From: Bacteroidia bacterium | Lineage (GTDB): Bacteria > Bacteroidota > Bacteroidia > J057 | Direction: 5' to 3' | Assembly: GCA_033391075.1 (NCBI GenBank) | Contig: JAWPMV010000001.1 | Location: 5,332,001-5,396,000 of the forward strand | DNA: 64,000 nucleotides | In this document: positions 46,348 through 56,420 of the stretch, in pieces | Layout of the letters: every line of letters starts with the position of its first letter | How positions within the stretch are numbered: position 1 is the first letter of the stretch | The notes under the pieces: model-generated | Told to the model about the DNA's origin: nothing | Databases searched by the model: none | What the model saw: the letters and a program-made list of their open reading frames with translations, nothing else | Program-made: the position numbers and the translations under genes

Positions 46348-49300
46348 ATGAGAGATATTTCACTATCCTTATTTAACAGACCAAATAGACTAAAATTTAG
46401 ACTTTTTGTCATAGCATTATTCTTTTCAGGAGCGGCCTTTGTTCCCTTATTTATGCCTCCTCCGGGTCTTTCAACCCCAGAACCCATAGGCGCATTTCTC
46501 AATGGCAGCCTTCCAGATATCACACCCGGCGGCGGAGAAGCTTCCTGGGGGGTTGCTCCTGTTTATCCCAATTTGACTTTCAGAGATCCTATGGCCATTG
46601 TGCCTTCCTTCTGGACCAATCGAATTTTTGTTGCTTCGCGACAGGGTAAAATTGAATCTTTTGTAGACAATCCGAATGTAAATACCAAAACAACCGTTCT
46701 GGATCTTACTCAAAAAGTAGGCGTCGTCCCTGATGGAGGTTTTATGGGAATGGCGCTCCACCCAGATTTTGGAAGGCCAGGAAATCCGAACAGAAGGCAT
46801 TTTTATGTCTACTATGTAGCAAAAGGAGATAATGGAGATTTTGGACCTACAACCTGTGGTGCTGGATGTTTTAGCTGTTTCGACAATGCAAACTGGTATG
46901 GAAGCTATCTAAGACTTTCTCGTTTTTCCGTTGATGAAAACACCCTGATTGCCGACCCCAATTCTGAGGTAATCATGTTTAATATTCGTCAGTATAATGG
47001 TACCCATAGAGGAGGCGGAATGATTTTCGGAAATGATAATTACCTATATGTAACCATAGGGGACCAGGCACGCTATGAAGGGTCCCAAAACATCGTAGAT
47101 AATTTCGAAGGTGGCCTGGTTCGCCTTGATATAAATAAGCTAGGAGGAAATACCAGCCATGCTCCTCGCAGGAAAATGGGGGTAGAGACAGGCAATCCAG
47201 ATGAATTTTCAGGTGTCGGCTACTTCATTCCGAACGATAATCCATGGCAAAGTCCCAATAATACCGAGTTCGAAGAGTTTTATGCAATCGGCTTGAGAAA
47301 TCCCTTTAAGATTGGAGCCGACAGACAGACCGGCGAATTGTGGATCGGAGATGTGGGACAGGACAGCAGAGAAGAGATAGACCTTGTGAAAAAGGGGGGT
47401 AATTATGGTTGGCCCGTTTACGAAGGCAATATCGGACCTGCCAGCAATTGGTGTAGCTTTGGTACTACGCTAGGAATAGGAACCTACGAACCCCCTGTAA
47501 CCGATTTCCTCCGAACAGAAATGAATTCAATCACTGGAGGTCATGTATATCGTGGAGCTTTATTCCCCAGCCTCCAAGGGAAATATATATGCGGAGGCTA
47601 TGCGCAAAAGAGAATTTTTGCTGTTGAGAAAAATGGGACAAAGACCGTTTTGACCAGTTTTACTCCGGGATCAATGATCAGCATTGGACTTGACACAAAT
47701 AGTGAACTTATCATGGGGAGACAGGGATTTAGTTCTAATCTCTATAAGTTGACCACAACAGCAAACAATCCACCGGCTCCTTCTTTGCTTTCTCAGACGG
47801 GTGCTTTTAAAAACCTCAGTACGCTTGAGCCCTCTGATGGAGTGATTCCTTATGATATGATTGAATCTTTCTGGTCGGATGGTGCCTCCAAACAAAGATG
47901 GCTGGCAGTCCCCAATGATGGTAGCCATGATACCCCTCAAGAGCAAATCCAATTTAGTGAGCAAGGCGATTGGAAACTTCCTCAGGGAGCCGTTCTGATC
48001 AAACATTTTGAACTATTCGGCAAGCGTCTGGAGACCCGTTTTGAAGTACTGGGGACAGATGACATACATTATTTCCTTACTTATAAATGGAATGCACAAG
48101 GTACAGATGCCAGTTTACTTAATGGAGCCCTGGACGAAACCGTAACTGGAAATGGGCAGAGCCAGGTTTGGCATTATCCCAGTCAGAGTGAATGTATCAA
48201 TTGTCACCAGGAAAGTGCAGGAAGTGTATTGGGCTTAAAAACCCGCTACCTAAACAAAGACATTCTTTATCCTAAAACTGGAAATACAGGTAATCAGTTA
48301 GTTACCCTGAGTCATTTGGGAATTTTGGATGAAACCATCGTTGATTCGGATCTCAGCACGCTTTTGACTGCTTCTGCCAGTAGCAGCTCAGCTTCGCTTG
48401 AGAAAAGAGCTCGATCCTACCTGGATCTGAACTGTTCTTATTGCCACAGACCAGGTACAGGAAACCGGGCAGCATTTGATGCTCGCTTGTCAACTCCTCT
48501 GACGCAACAAAACCTCATTAATGGTTCTGTTGTAAATACCCTGGGCAATAGTGATGCACGTGTGATTGTGCCTCAAAGCCTCCCAAATTCTATTCTCTAC
48601 CAAAGAATCAACTCTCTCGCAGATGGAGTGGCTATGCCTCCCCTCGCAAAAGGCAAAATTGATGTGCCAGGAGTTCAGGTAGTAGCAGACTGGATCAATA
48701 GCCTCGTTCCGGCTGATACCCGTGATTTAGTACGTGTGGGTTCTGCAACAGAAATCACAGGTGGATGCTACGAAATCACTCCCAAAAGTGCTAATCAGAT
48801 AGGAGCTGTATGGTATCCGGATTCTTTGGATTTGAATGAAGATTTCAACATTACCTTTGGATTAAATCTCGGAGATGAAGACCAGGGAGCAGAAGGAGTT
48901 GCTTTCGTACTGCAAAATCAAGGAAAAAATATCATCGGAACGGGTGGTCCTGGACATGGAGCTACGGGTATTACACCTTCAGTAGCTATTTCTTTCGATA
49001 CACATGGACAAAACGAAGATGAAATGTTTATCTGGAAGAATGGAGATCGGAGAGACTTTCTGGCTAACAGAACCTGCCTGGATGAAGATTGTGAGAATGT
49101 AGAGAATGATAATTCCTACAGTGTGGAAATTGACTGGAATTCGACCACTCAAACCCTGGACGTTTACTTTGGAGGTTCTCTTAGAAGAAGTTATACCGGA
49201 GATCTGATCAATGATATTTTTGGAGGCAATCCGCTGATTTATGTAGGCTTAACTGCTGCTACCAATAGCGGGCCTCGTATCAATTCTCATAAAGTCTGTA

Positions 49301-49593
49301 ATTTCAATTTGAATTCCGAAACAAATGTCAGCAGGACTCCCTTCATCAGCGACAACTTTGTAGAGGTATATCCCAATCCTGCCAGCTCGAGAATTCGCGT
49401 CAGCTATAAAGATGGAATCAAACACATACGCGGAATCCGCATGCTGGATATGGCAGGAAGAACTGTTCGAAACTACGAGGACATCAATGCATTTGAATTT
49501 GAAATCAGAAGGTATAATCTAAATTCAGGCATGTACATTCTTCAAGTAGAATTGGATGCGGGAATTGTAAATAAAAAGATCCTTTTCGATTAG
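46348..49593 (+). CDS. T9SS-secreted dehydrogenase-like propeller / dihaem cytochrome / L-type lectin protein
   Basis: 1081 residues. A signal segment (LFVIALFFSGAAFVPLF) is followed by a glucose/sorbosone dehydrogenase-type beta-propeller (about 50-480: GGFMGMALHPDF, GTHRGGGMIFGND, GLRNPFKIGAD, WIGDVGQDSREEIDLV). Next is a dihaem cytochrome region of the SO2930/TIGR03806 type (about 485-795) with CINCH (616-620), CSYCH (696-700) and a possible axial Met763 in AMPPL. An L-type lectin domain (about 810-985: GAEGVAFVLQ, AISFDTHGQ) and a T9SS sorting domain (VYPNPASSR ... GMYILQVELD) complete it. It could oxidise a sugar bound by the lectin and pass electrons to haem. PQQ use is inferred from the family. 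Confidence 0.9.
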   Translation: MRDISLSLFNRPNRLKFRLFVIALFFSGAAFVPLFMPPPGLSTPEPIGAFLNGSLPDITPGGGEASWGVAPVYPNLTFRDPMAIVPSFWTNRIFVASRQGKIESFVDNPNVNTKTTVLDLTQKVGVVPDGGFMGMALHPDFGRPGNPNRRHFYVYYVAKGDNGDFGPTTCGAGCFSCFDNANWYGSYLRLSRFSVDENTLIADPNSEVIMFNIRQYNGTHRGGGMIFGNDNYLYVTIGDQARYEGSQNIVDNFEGGLVRLDINKLGGNTSHAPRRKMGVETGNPDEFSGVGYFIPNDNPWQSPNNTEFEEFYAIGLRNPFKIGADRQTGELWIGDVGQDSREEIDLVKKGGNYGWPVYEGNIGPASNWCSFGTTLGIGTYEPPVTDFLRTEMNSITGGHVYRGALFPSLQGKYICGGYAQKRIFAVEKNGTKTVLTSFTPGSMISIGLDTNSELIMGRQGFSSNLYKLTTTANNPPAPSLLSQTGAFKNLSTLEPSDGVIPYDMIESFWSDGASKQRWLAVPNDGSHDTPQEQIQFSEQGDWKLPQGAVLIKHFELFGKRLETRFEVLGTDDIHYFLTYKWNAQGTDASLLNGALDETVTGNGQSQVWHYPSQSECINCHQESAGSVLGLKTRYLNKDILYPKTGNTGNQLVTLSHLGILDETIVDSDLSTLLTASASSSSASLEKRARSYLDLNCSYCHRPGTGNRAAFDARLSTPLTQQNLINGSVVNTLGNSDARVIVPQSLPNSILYQRINSLADGVAMPPLAKGKIDVPGVQVVADWINSLVPADTRDLVRVGSATEITGGCYEITPKSANQIGAVWYPDSLDLNEDFNITFGLNLGDEDQGAEGVAFVLQNQGKNIIGTGGPGHGATGITPSVAISFDTHGQNEDEMFIWKNGDRRDFLANRTCLDEDCENVENDNSYSVEIDWNSTTQTLDVYFGGSLRRSYTGDLINDIFGGNPLIYVGLTAATNSGPRINSHKVCNFNLNSETNVSRTPFISDNFVEVYPNPASSRIRVSYKDGIKHIRGIRMLDMAGRTVRNYEDINAFEFEIRRYNLNSGMYILQVELDAGIVNKKILFD

Positions 49594-49617
49594 CATTCAA
49601 TCTAAAAATCAGCTTCC

Positions 49618-49650
49618 AAAAAGTCCCTCAATCTATTGGGGGACTTTTTC
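49618..49650 (+). terminator. Rho-independent terminator after the dehydrogenase-lectin gene
   Basis: AAAGTCCCTCAAT (49620-49632) pairs with ATTGGGGGACTTT (49635-49647), one T-G pair, followed by T's. Confidence 0.85.
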
Positions 49651-49743
49651 ATTTTCAGCAAAAAGGAAGCCCAGGCTTTGGGTTCCTGGGCTCCAAGGTA
49701 TTTGACTTTGAATGCTTATGTTTGGTGTTTTATAATATTTTTA

Positions 49744-51993
49744 TCAACGGAGTTCTATCATTTTGGCATGTTTGGAGAAGTCCTGATCAGAAGAAAGCAG
49801 GTAATATAAACCTTTGCTAAGTTGGCTGGTATTAAATTCGATCGTAGAAGTCCCAGCGGTTATCGATGCGCTGAAAGCATCGATCTTGTTTCCATAGATC
49901 GAGTATAAACCCAGGTCTACACTTTGGTCTATCTCCGAAACGATTCTGACCTTCAGACTTTCGCCTACTGAAACGGGATTAGGATATGGGAAAAAATCGA
50001 ATTGAGCGACAGGATCGAAATTTACTTCTACCCGATTCGAATGGGTAAAACTTCCATCTATATCCACCTGCTTGATTCGGTAATAACTTCTTCCTGGTTC
50101 TGGCATTTGGTCTTGTGCAAAATATCGCTGCACATTTCTCGAATCTCCCAGAGAGTTTATTTCCTCAATACCTGTATAGGCCAATCCATCAACAGATTTT
50201 TCAATAACGAAATAATCATTGTTGGTTTCACTGGCAGTCTCCCATTTTAGCACAACCTGATTATTTGCATAATCTGGTAAAGCATCGAAGCTGAGAAACT
50301 CTACCGGGAAAGTTCCGATAACCACATTCTCAGCACACATCTGAGTCTCATTGATCCCATTTCCTTCTGCAGGGCTACCTTGCCCAAGCAAATACTGATA
50401 GGTCTGCATACCTTCCCATATAGGGTCGCCATGTAGTCCGTTTTGCTCCAGACCTTCATTATTAGCCAGAGAATTCAGATCCCGGTAATTGATATTGTAC
50501 CCATTTCCAGTCACCACTCCTACTCGGATAGTAGATCTGGCAGTACTTCCTTCAGCAGAGACACCTGTCACGTAAAAGTTATCATCAATCTGATTATTAC
50601 CTGTTCTATCACCCTTGTAAAGGATAAGATCCCCAACGCTCCCTCCATGGATGATATTATTTTTAACTACATTATTCTTCAAGCTGTAAAAAGAACGTGG
50701 CATTCCATGTAAAACGATACCCGCCCAACAATTTACCACCGTATTATTTTGAACTGTAACATCACTGGAAGCTGCTACATATATCCCTTGCTGAATACTT
50801 CCAATTACCAGGTTGTTACAAATTACGGCCCCATAAGGCACAGTAGTAACCGGTTCGCCAATCTCATAGAAGATTCCTTTCAGGTTACCAATGACCGTAT
50901 TTCCTTCAATAATATTTTCACCCAGAGGTCTATCAAACCATATTCCCGGACCATCATTGTGTTCTACCAGGTTATTACGAATCGTCACTTTTCTGATTGC
51001 AGGAATAATCTTCAATCCTCCTGTATGCCAGTGCGCATAAAATCCCCGATAGTTGTTATAGCTGATCCTATTGTTTTCGACCAGCGTATTCTGAGCGGGT
51101 CGGGTATCGCTAAAGGGACCATTGTTCATATCCACTCCCAAATCACCTGCATAGAGGATCTCATTATTGCGGATGGTATGATTCAAGCCACTAGCGTTAA
51201 GATTTACGAAATCACCGTAGGTCATTCGGCAATTTTCTATGATATAATTTCGAGGCCCTAAATCGACCAGTTTACTTCTGGCCCCTGTATGGGTTCCATT
51301 ACAATGCATGAAGCCCAGGTCTCTAATGGTCACATAGGAAGACTCTCCACTAAAGACAAAATCTTCTGTACTCAACTCTACCAATTGATCATTGGGATTC
51401 ATCTGAGAAGGTACTTTGATAAACATCTCATCGGAAGAAGAATTGTAATAGAAGGAATTGGTAACCAAATCCCCATATCCTGATCCAACGGGTGGCAGAA
51501 GGGGGACCCCTCCATAATCGTTTGTATGCCATCCATTTTGAACACCGATCTGCTGATAGGGCTCTCCATTTACAAATACCTGTTGAGAATTGGTACTCCA
51601 GTTGGAGATTTTCCAAATTGAATTGCCTACTGAAGTCCAGTTATTGACAACCTTCGAACCTTTAATAATGGATTTGGTGGGGCCTGCACCCTTGATGGTC
51701 AGATGTCTTGAGGATGTACCTCCGGTTCTTAGGATCAATTCTCCTTCATAATATACCCCTTCGGCGATTTCTATCGTGCCACTTTGCTGGACACGTTCGA
51801 ATGCTTTCCGAATGGTTTTAAGAGGACTGGACTGACTCCCACTGTTTGAGTCATTTCCATTGGGACTTACATATACAGTCCCTTGAGCAAATAAAGATGT
51901 ATGGGGAGAGAATAGATTTGTACCACTAAATAGTAAGAAAAAACAAGGCCACAAGAGCAAGGAAACAATTTTTACAAATTGATTCTGATTCAT
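49744..51993 (-). CDS. T9SS-secreted right-handed parallel beta-helix protein
   Basis: 749 residues. A signal peptide (LLLWPCFFLLFSGTNLF) leads to VYVSPNGNDSNSGSQSSPLKTI, the usual start of pectate-lyase-like beta-helix proteins. Asn-rich repeats of about 22 residues follow to residue ~540 (NYIIENCRM, NTLVENNRISYNN, VTIRNNLVEHN, VTVQNNTVVNC). A fibronectin-like spacer (LKWETASETNNDYFVIEKS) and T9SS type-A sorting domain (PYPNPVSVG ... GLYYLLSSDQD) close the protein. Polysaccharide lyase or epimerase activity is possible; catalytic residues cannot be assigned. Its helix part is paralogous to the protein at 57421-59169. Confidence 0.9.
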   Translation of the reverse strand: MNQNQFVKIVSLLLWPCFFLLFSGTNLFSPHTSLFAQGTVYVSPNGNDSNSGSQSSPLKTIRKAFERVQQSGTIEIAEGVYYEGELILRTGGTSSRHLTIKGAGPTKSIIKGSKVVNNWTSVGNSIWKISNWSTNSQQVFVNGEPYQQIGVQNGWHTNDYGGVPLLPPVGSGYGDLVTNSFYYNSSSDEMFIKVPSQMNPNDQLVELSTEDFVFSGESSYVTIRDLGFMHCNGTHTGARSKLVDLGPRNYIIENCRMTYGDFVNLNASGLNHTIRNNEILYAGDLGVDMNNGPFSDTRPAQNTLVENNRISYNNYRGFYAHWHTGGLKIIPAIRKVTIRNNLVEHNDGPGIWFDRPLGENIIEGNTVIGNLKGIFYEIGEPVTTVPYGAVICNNLVIGSIQQGIYVAASSDVTVQNNTVVNCWAGIVLHGMPRSFYSLKNNVVKNNIIHGGSVGDLILYKGDRTGNNQIDDNFYVTGVSAEGSTARSTIRVGVVTGNGYNINYRDLNSLANNEGLEQNGLHGDPIWEGMQTYQYLLGQGSPAEGNGINETQMCAENVVIGTFPVEFLSFDALPDYANNQVVLKWETASETNNDYFVIEKSVDGLAYTGIEEINSLGDSRNVQRYFAQDQMPEPGRSYYRIKQVDIDGSFTHSNRVEVNFDPVAQFDFFPYPNPVSVGESLKVRIVSEIDQSVDLGLYSIYGNKIDAFSASITAGTSTIEFNTSQLSKGLYYLLSSDQDFSKHAKMIELR

Positions 51994-53928
51994 AGAATTA
52001 CTCGTTTTTTTAAAAAGCTACCCTAAACCTGAGCGTGAAAGCATAAACCAGCAGACGTTTTTCGGGCTAGCGAAATAATCCTGGAAATTGTCAACATATG
52101 TTTGATCCCCGAAAAAGCGCATAAAAGCTTCAGCAGTTCGGCTCCATATCCTTAACAGAAATTTGGTTTAGAGGTACGTGCTAAGCACGATTCTTCTTTA
52201 ATCCCGAAAATGAATAGTTCGGATTGTTATCACAAAAAATGAATGAAAGAACATGGACTCTTTGCCCCCGGGCAAAGAGAAGATAGAGAACGATTCACTC
52301 CTTCCTTCTTTTTCCGATCCGGTAGAGGGGTTGGAATTGAAGCGTATAAGCCTCTTCGGTCTGAAAGAATCTCGGGAAGTGTAAAAAAAGGCGTAATTGA
52401 ATGATAGGTTACAGAAACCTTTTCAGCAACAAGGCGTGGAATATTTATGGGATGGGTAGATACGGGTTCAGAAAGCTGGCAATAAGCCGGATTTTCTGGC
52501 TGGCCAGCTGAAGGTCTCCTCAAGAGATTGAAACAAATTTGTTCCCGTTTTGAGCAGGAGACAGCAGGTGTCCGTTCAGACCTATAGACAAGGAGGGTAG
52601 AGTTTTTTCGGTTCGAATCATCGAACGTAATATTTGGTTTGGCGTTCAGTTTAGCAGGTCTGCATGCTTTTTCTGATACGTTTAAACCAACTCTACAGGA
52701 AAACAGGGAATTCCGGTACTCCGGAAACCTGGAGACAGATTGTAAAGACGGCATAGCTATTTTGGTGTTTTTCAAGAATGAAAAAGCGCGGTTTGGACCG
52801 CTTGTCCACTAAATAGTGATTTATAACCCCAGAGCAAACATAGGAGGAAGCATGTACGAATTGGCTACCAAAAGTCAATTCATTCTAACATTACGTGAAT
52901 AGTAAATCAGGAAAGCTTCTTTTTAAGGGAATAATGACAATTTCTTTAAAAACAGGAGATAGAGGCTTATGAAAGAAATGAGATAATAGGGAGAATAATC
53001 TGTAAAAAAACGATAAAAAGACTAAATCCTTACTTCCAGCAATGCTTACTAATCAGCACAATAAGGTGCAAAAAGTGCAGGATCATTTGACTCCGGAAAC
53101 ATTTTCATACACAAAAGCATTTGCTCAAAAGAAATATTCGCACCTAATCTCATATTTGACAGTTGTCTTCCGGGAAGATATTATCTACGAATTGCTCTAT
53201 TTCCTTCAATGAATCCGCTACCTAAGAGCAGAAAAATATGGGAATCCAATTTCTTCCTCCAGAATGAGCAAAAGCGAAAATCTTTTAGTCCATAGTACAG
53301 GAATTTTAAAGAATAAAGCGTAAATTTAAGCGTTGTTTTTACGAAAAGTGAAATTCACTTTTTGGGGTAAATTTGAGAGAAAATCCTATCCTACAACGGA
53401 CAAAAAAATTTTCTGTCAGATTTCAGTTAAATAGTTTTTCTACGGAGTCAGGGAGTAAGAAGAATCAATTTTACTAAATTCTTAGTATTTCTGATCGTGG
53501 TATGTTAAGGCAAAAGGTACTATTATCAGCTTCTTTGATGTCTGATAATTTAAGGTTTAGACAAATAAAAAGGCATGAGAACACCGATAAAAACTCTTTT
53601 TGACCATCCAAACCTAAAATTTCGCCAACCAATTGGGTTCCAGTATCATTCACGCAAATTAATACTAAATATGTAATGAGGTAGGAAGAAGATTATGCAT
53701 ACATTTTTCCAAGGCTACAAAAAATATCCAGGTCTAGGCATACTATATATGTGCGGTCTTCTTGTCAACGTTATAAATACTATTTTGAGACAAAGATTCA
53801 ATACATGATGGGGAGAGCCTAAAGATTTTGTGGTAAGAAGCTTAACATTATTCTGAAAAAGTCTATCTACACACCTTTATTCCCCTCTAAGAAACACCCT
53901 AATTCTGTCAACCAAAGCTGGTTATTTC
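51994..53928. other. Long non-coding or degraded stretch, 1935 bases
   Basis: No convincing gene is seen on either strand. The longest frame (52230-52775, minus, 181 codons) has a Ser/Pro/Arg-rich, low-plausibility composition and no family features. A 56-codon frame at 53042-53212 (plus) is more protein-like but unsupported. Several perfect inverted repeats occur: CGTGCTAAGCACG near 52174, CTCTTTGCCC/GGGCAAAGAG at 52258-52279, GCTGGCCAGC at 52499-52508 and AAAAGTGAA/TTCACTTTT at 53344-53362. This may be a large regulatory region, an RNA gene or a decayed gene; I see no transposase remnant. Confidence 0.5.
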
Positions 53929-54843
53929 ATGAGCGCAATGTCAACAGCACCCTTGATCTCGATTGGTATACCGACTTATAATCGGGCCCATGCTATTTCG
54001 GATGCTATTGTTTCTATTCAGAAGCAGGATTTTGAAAACTGGGAGCTTATCATCTCTGATAACGCCTCTCCAGACAATACCGAAGAGGTAGTACGAGCTT
54101 TTGCCAAAGATGACTCCAGAATCAAGTACTACAAACAGGCAATGAACGTGGGCCCACGGTCCAATTTCACCTTCACCAGAGATAAAGCCAATGGAAAATA
54201 CTTCATGTGGATCTCTGATGATGATGAGCTTGTCCCTGGCCTTCTAAATCAGTATTTTGAGTTTATGGAAAGCAATCCCGAATTCGTCCTGGTTTCGGGG
54301 GAAATAAAATACTGGATAAAAGAAAAGTTAGTCATGGTCGAAACGGATCTGGGCAGGGAGGAAAAGCTTCCTTTGCTTCGGTCATTTTTATATTATTTCA
54401 AAGTCAGGCATGGAGCATTTCTTCATGGCCTGCAACGTTTATCCGTTTCATCCAAGGTCCCCCTTCGTTCGGTGATTGGCAATGATTGGCATTATGTAGC
54501 CAGCCTTGCACATTTGGGCAAGGTCAAACAATTGAAAATTGAAGGGTATAACAAGGATTTTGAAGGAGGTTCGCGAAGCTTCATCAATTATGCCCGAACC
54601 TATGGAGAACGAAAGATTTGGGGTTACCTGCCCTATTGCAAGATTGCATTTGATGTATTTAGAGAGTATTTGTATAAATCTCCAGTCCTACGCAAAAGCC
54701 ATTTTTTGATGCGTTTCCTGGCAGGTAGTACATTAGCTATTTGGATAATTGCCCGTGCATATCTCTATGTTTATCCAAAAGTACTCCTTCAAAATTATAA
54801 GAAGGTCCCAGGATTGATCATATCAAAATTAACAACACGTTAA
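53929..54843 (+). CDS. GT2 family glycosyltransferase
   Basis: 304 residues. The GT-A motifs are SIGIPTYNRAHAI, LIISDNASPDNTEE and SDDDE near residue 97. The C-terminal part has a hydrophobic segment (about 262-282) that may contact the membrane. It is alignable end to end with the GT2 at 33963 (RSVIGNDWHYVASLAH versus RSVLGNDWHFLAGLAF), so the two arose by duplication. It is the first gene of a plus-strand set with the MBOAT and SGNH-like genes, 32 and 6 bases apart. Confidence 0.92.
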   Translation: MSAMSTAPLISIGIPTYNRAHAISDAIVSIQKQDFENWELIISDNASPDNTEEVVRAFAKDDSRIKYYKQAMNVGPRSNFTFTRDKANGKYFMWISDDDELVPGLLNQYFEFMESNPEFVLVSGEIKYWIKEKLVMVETDLGREEKLPLLRSFLYYFKVRHGAFLHGLQRLSVSSKVPLRSVIGNDWHYVASLAHLGKVKQLKIEGYNKDFEGGSRSFINYARTYGERKIWGYLPYCKIAFDVFREYLYKSPVLRKSHFLMRFLAGSTLAIWIIARAYLYVYPKVLLQNYKKVPGLIISKLTTR

Positions 54844-54875
54844 TGACATAACACAAAGATTGGAGCCCAGATTAT

Positions 54876-56414
54876 ATGTTATTTAATTCATTCGAATTTT
54901 TAGTTTTCTTTCCAGTTGTAATTGTTCTGTATTTTTCATTGCAGACCAAAAACCGCTGGTGGCTATTACTGATAGCAAGCTATGTTTTTTACATGGCCTG
55001 GAAACCTGCATATATAATTCTGATTATACTCTCGACCTTTGTTGATTATTTTTGTGGGCTTAAAATGGGGAGTTTGGATGAAAAGGCGAAACGAAAGCCT
55101 TTCCTTTATATCAGTCTCCTTTCCAATTTAGGTTTGCTATTTTTCTTTAAGTACTATGGTTTCTTTGCAGATTCGGTGGACAGCTTCTTTGCCTTTATGG
55201 CGCTTGATTTCACATCGCCTGCACTGGATCTGATTCTTCCCATGGGTATATCTTTTTATACCTTCCAGACCATGAGTTATTCTATTGATATCTACAATGG
55301 GAAACTCAAACCGGAAAAGCATTTTGGGATATTTGCCCTTTTTGTCTCTTTTTTCCCGCAATTGGTAGCTGGGCCGATCGAAAGAGCCAGCAACCTCCTG
55401 CCTCAATTTGGCAGGATGACAGAAATAAAGTTTAATTCGGAGAGAGCTACCAGGGGATTGCAACAGATGCTTTGGGGTATGTTTAAGAAGGTAGTCATTG
55501 CAGACCGATTGGGGGTATTGGTAAACTCGGTATATGACCAGCCGGAATACTTTGAAGGTAGCAGCTTATTATTGGCAACTGTATTCTTTTCCTTCCAGAT
55601 TTATTGTGACTTTTCCGGCTATTCGGATATTGCTATTGGAGCTGCAAAGATTATGGGCTTTGACCTTATGAAGAACTTCGATACCCCTTATGCATCCAAA
55701 ACTATATCAGAATTCTGGAAACGCTGGCATATCTCCTTATCAACCTGGTTCAGAGACTATGTGTACATCCCTATGGGGGGAAATCGAGTGGTGAAATGGC
55801 GCTGGTATTACAATTTGTTTATCACTTTCCTCGTAAGTGGATTGTGGCATGGAGCAAATTGGACCTTTGTGATTTGGGGAGCTCTACATGGCGTCTACCT
55901 GATCGGTGCCATATTGTTGATGCCGGCTAAAAACAACTTCAACCGCCTCAGTGGGTTAGATAAGTTTCCACAGCTTAAATCATTCATGGATGTAGGAATT
56001 ACTTTTGGTTTGGTGATGATAGGCTGGGTCTTTTTCCGTGCCAATCATATCACAGATGCCATTTACATCATCGGAGGGTTTTTTGATGGAAAAACAGCAG
56101 ACTTGACAAACTTACTCTCCGCAGTAGGAGGAGTATTTATAGGAGCAGGAACCCTCGATAATATTGGTCTGGGTTCTGACTTAATGTCCGCCTCAGGTTA
56201 TAGCCTGGGACTTACAGTATTTGACTTTATCCTTGCAGTTGGAAGTATCATTTTCATGACGATCATGGAAAGTAATTTTCGCATGGAAAGTTTTCGTCTC
56301 AAGTGGAAATCTCGTCCGGTTTATGTAAAATGGGGTACATATGCAATGTTGATTTATGTCCTTCTGTTTTTCAGGAATTTCGAGAGTAGTGAATTTATTT
56401 ATTTTCAATTCTAG
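54876..56414 (+). CDS. MBOAT family O-acyltransferase (AlgI-like)
   Basis: 512 residues with about ten to twelve transmembrane helices. The hallmark VSGLWHGANWTFVIWG holds the conserved His325. SFFPQLVAGPIERASNLLPQ and FWKRWHISLSTWFRDYVYIPMGG are typical of AlgI/DltB-type enzymes. It moves acyl groups across the inner membrane onto periplasmic polysaccharides. The neighbouring SGNH-like gene, 6 bases downstream, is the usual partner that completes transfer. Confidence 0.95.
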   Translation: MLFNSFEFLVFFPVVIVLYFSLQTKNRWWLLLIASYVFYMAWKPAYIILIILSTFVDYFCGLKMGSLDEKAKRKPFLYISLLSNLGLLFFFKYYGFFADSVDSFFAFMALDFTSPALDLILPMGISFYTFQTMSYSIDIYNGKLKPEKHFGIFALFVSFFPQLVAGPIERASNLLPQFGRMTEIKFNSERATRGLQQMLWGMFKKVVIADRLGVLVNSVYDQPEYFEGSSLLLATVFFSFQIYCDFSGYSDIAIGAAKIMGFDLMKNFDTPYASKTISEFWKRWHISLSTWFRDYVYIPMGGNRVVKWRWYYNLFITFLVSGLWHGANWTFVIWGALHGVYLIGAILLMPAKNNFNRLSGLDKFPQLKSFMDVGITFGLVMIGWVFFRANHITDAIYIIGGFFDGKTADLTNLLSAVGGVFIGAGTLDNIGLGSDLMSASGYSLGLTVFDFILAVGSIIFMTIMESNFRMESFRLKWKSRPVYVKWGTYAMLIYVLLFFRNFESSEFIYFQF

Positions 56415-56420
56415 CGAGAA

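Noticed and set aside
52610-52625. GGTTCGAATC, like the T-loop of a tRNA
   Set aside because: No matching T-stem, acceptor stem or anticodon arm can be folded around it.
52230-52775. 181-codon minus-strand frame in the gene-poor stretch
   Set aside because: Composition (Ser, Pro, Arg, Cys rich) is unlike the other proteins here, no motif or signal is seen, and it covers palindromic DNA.
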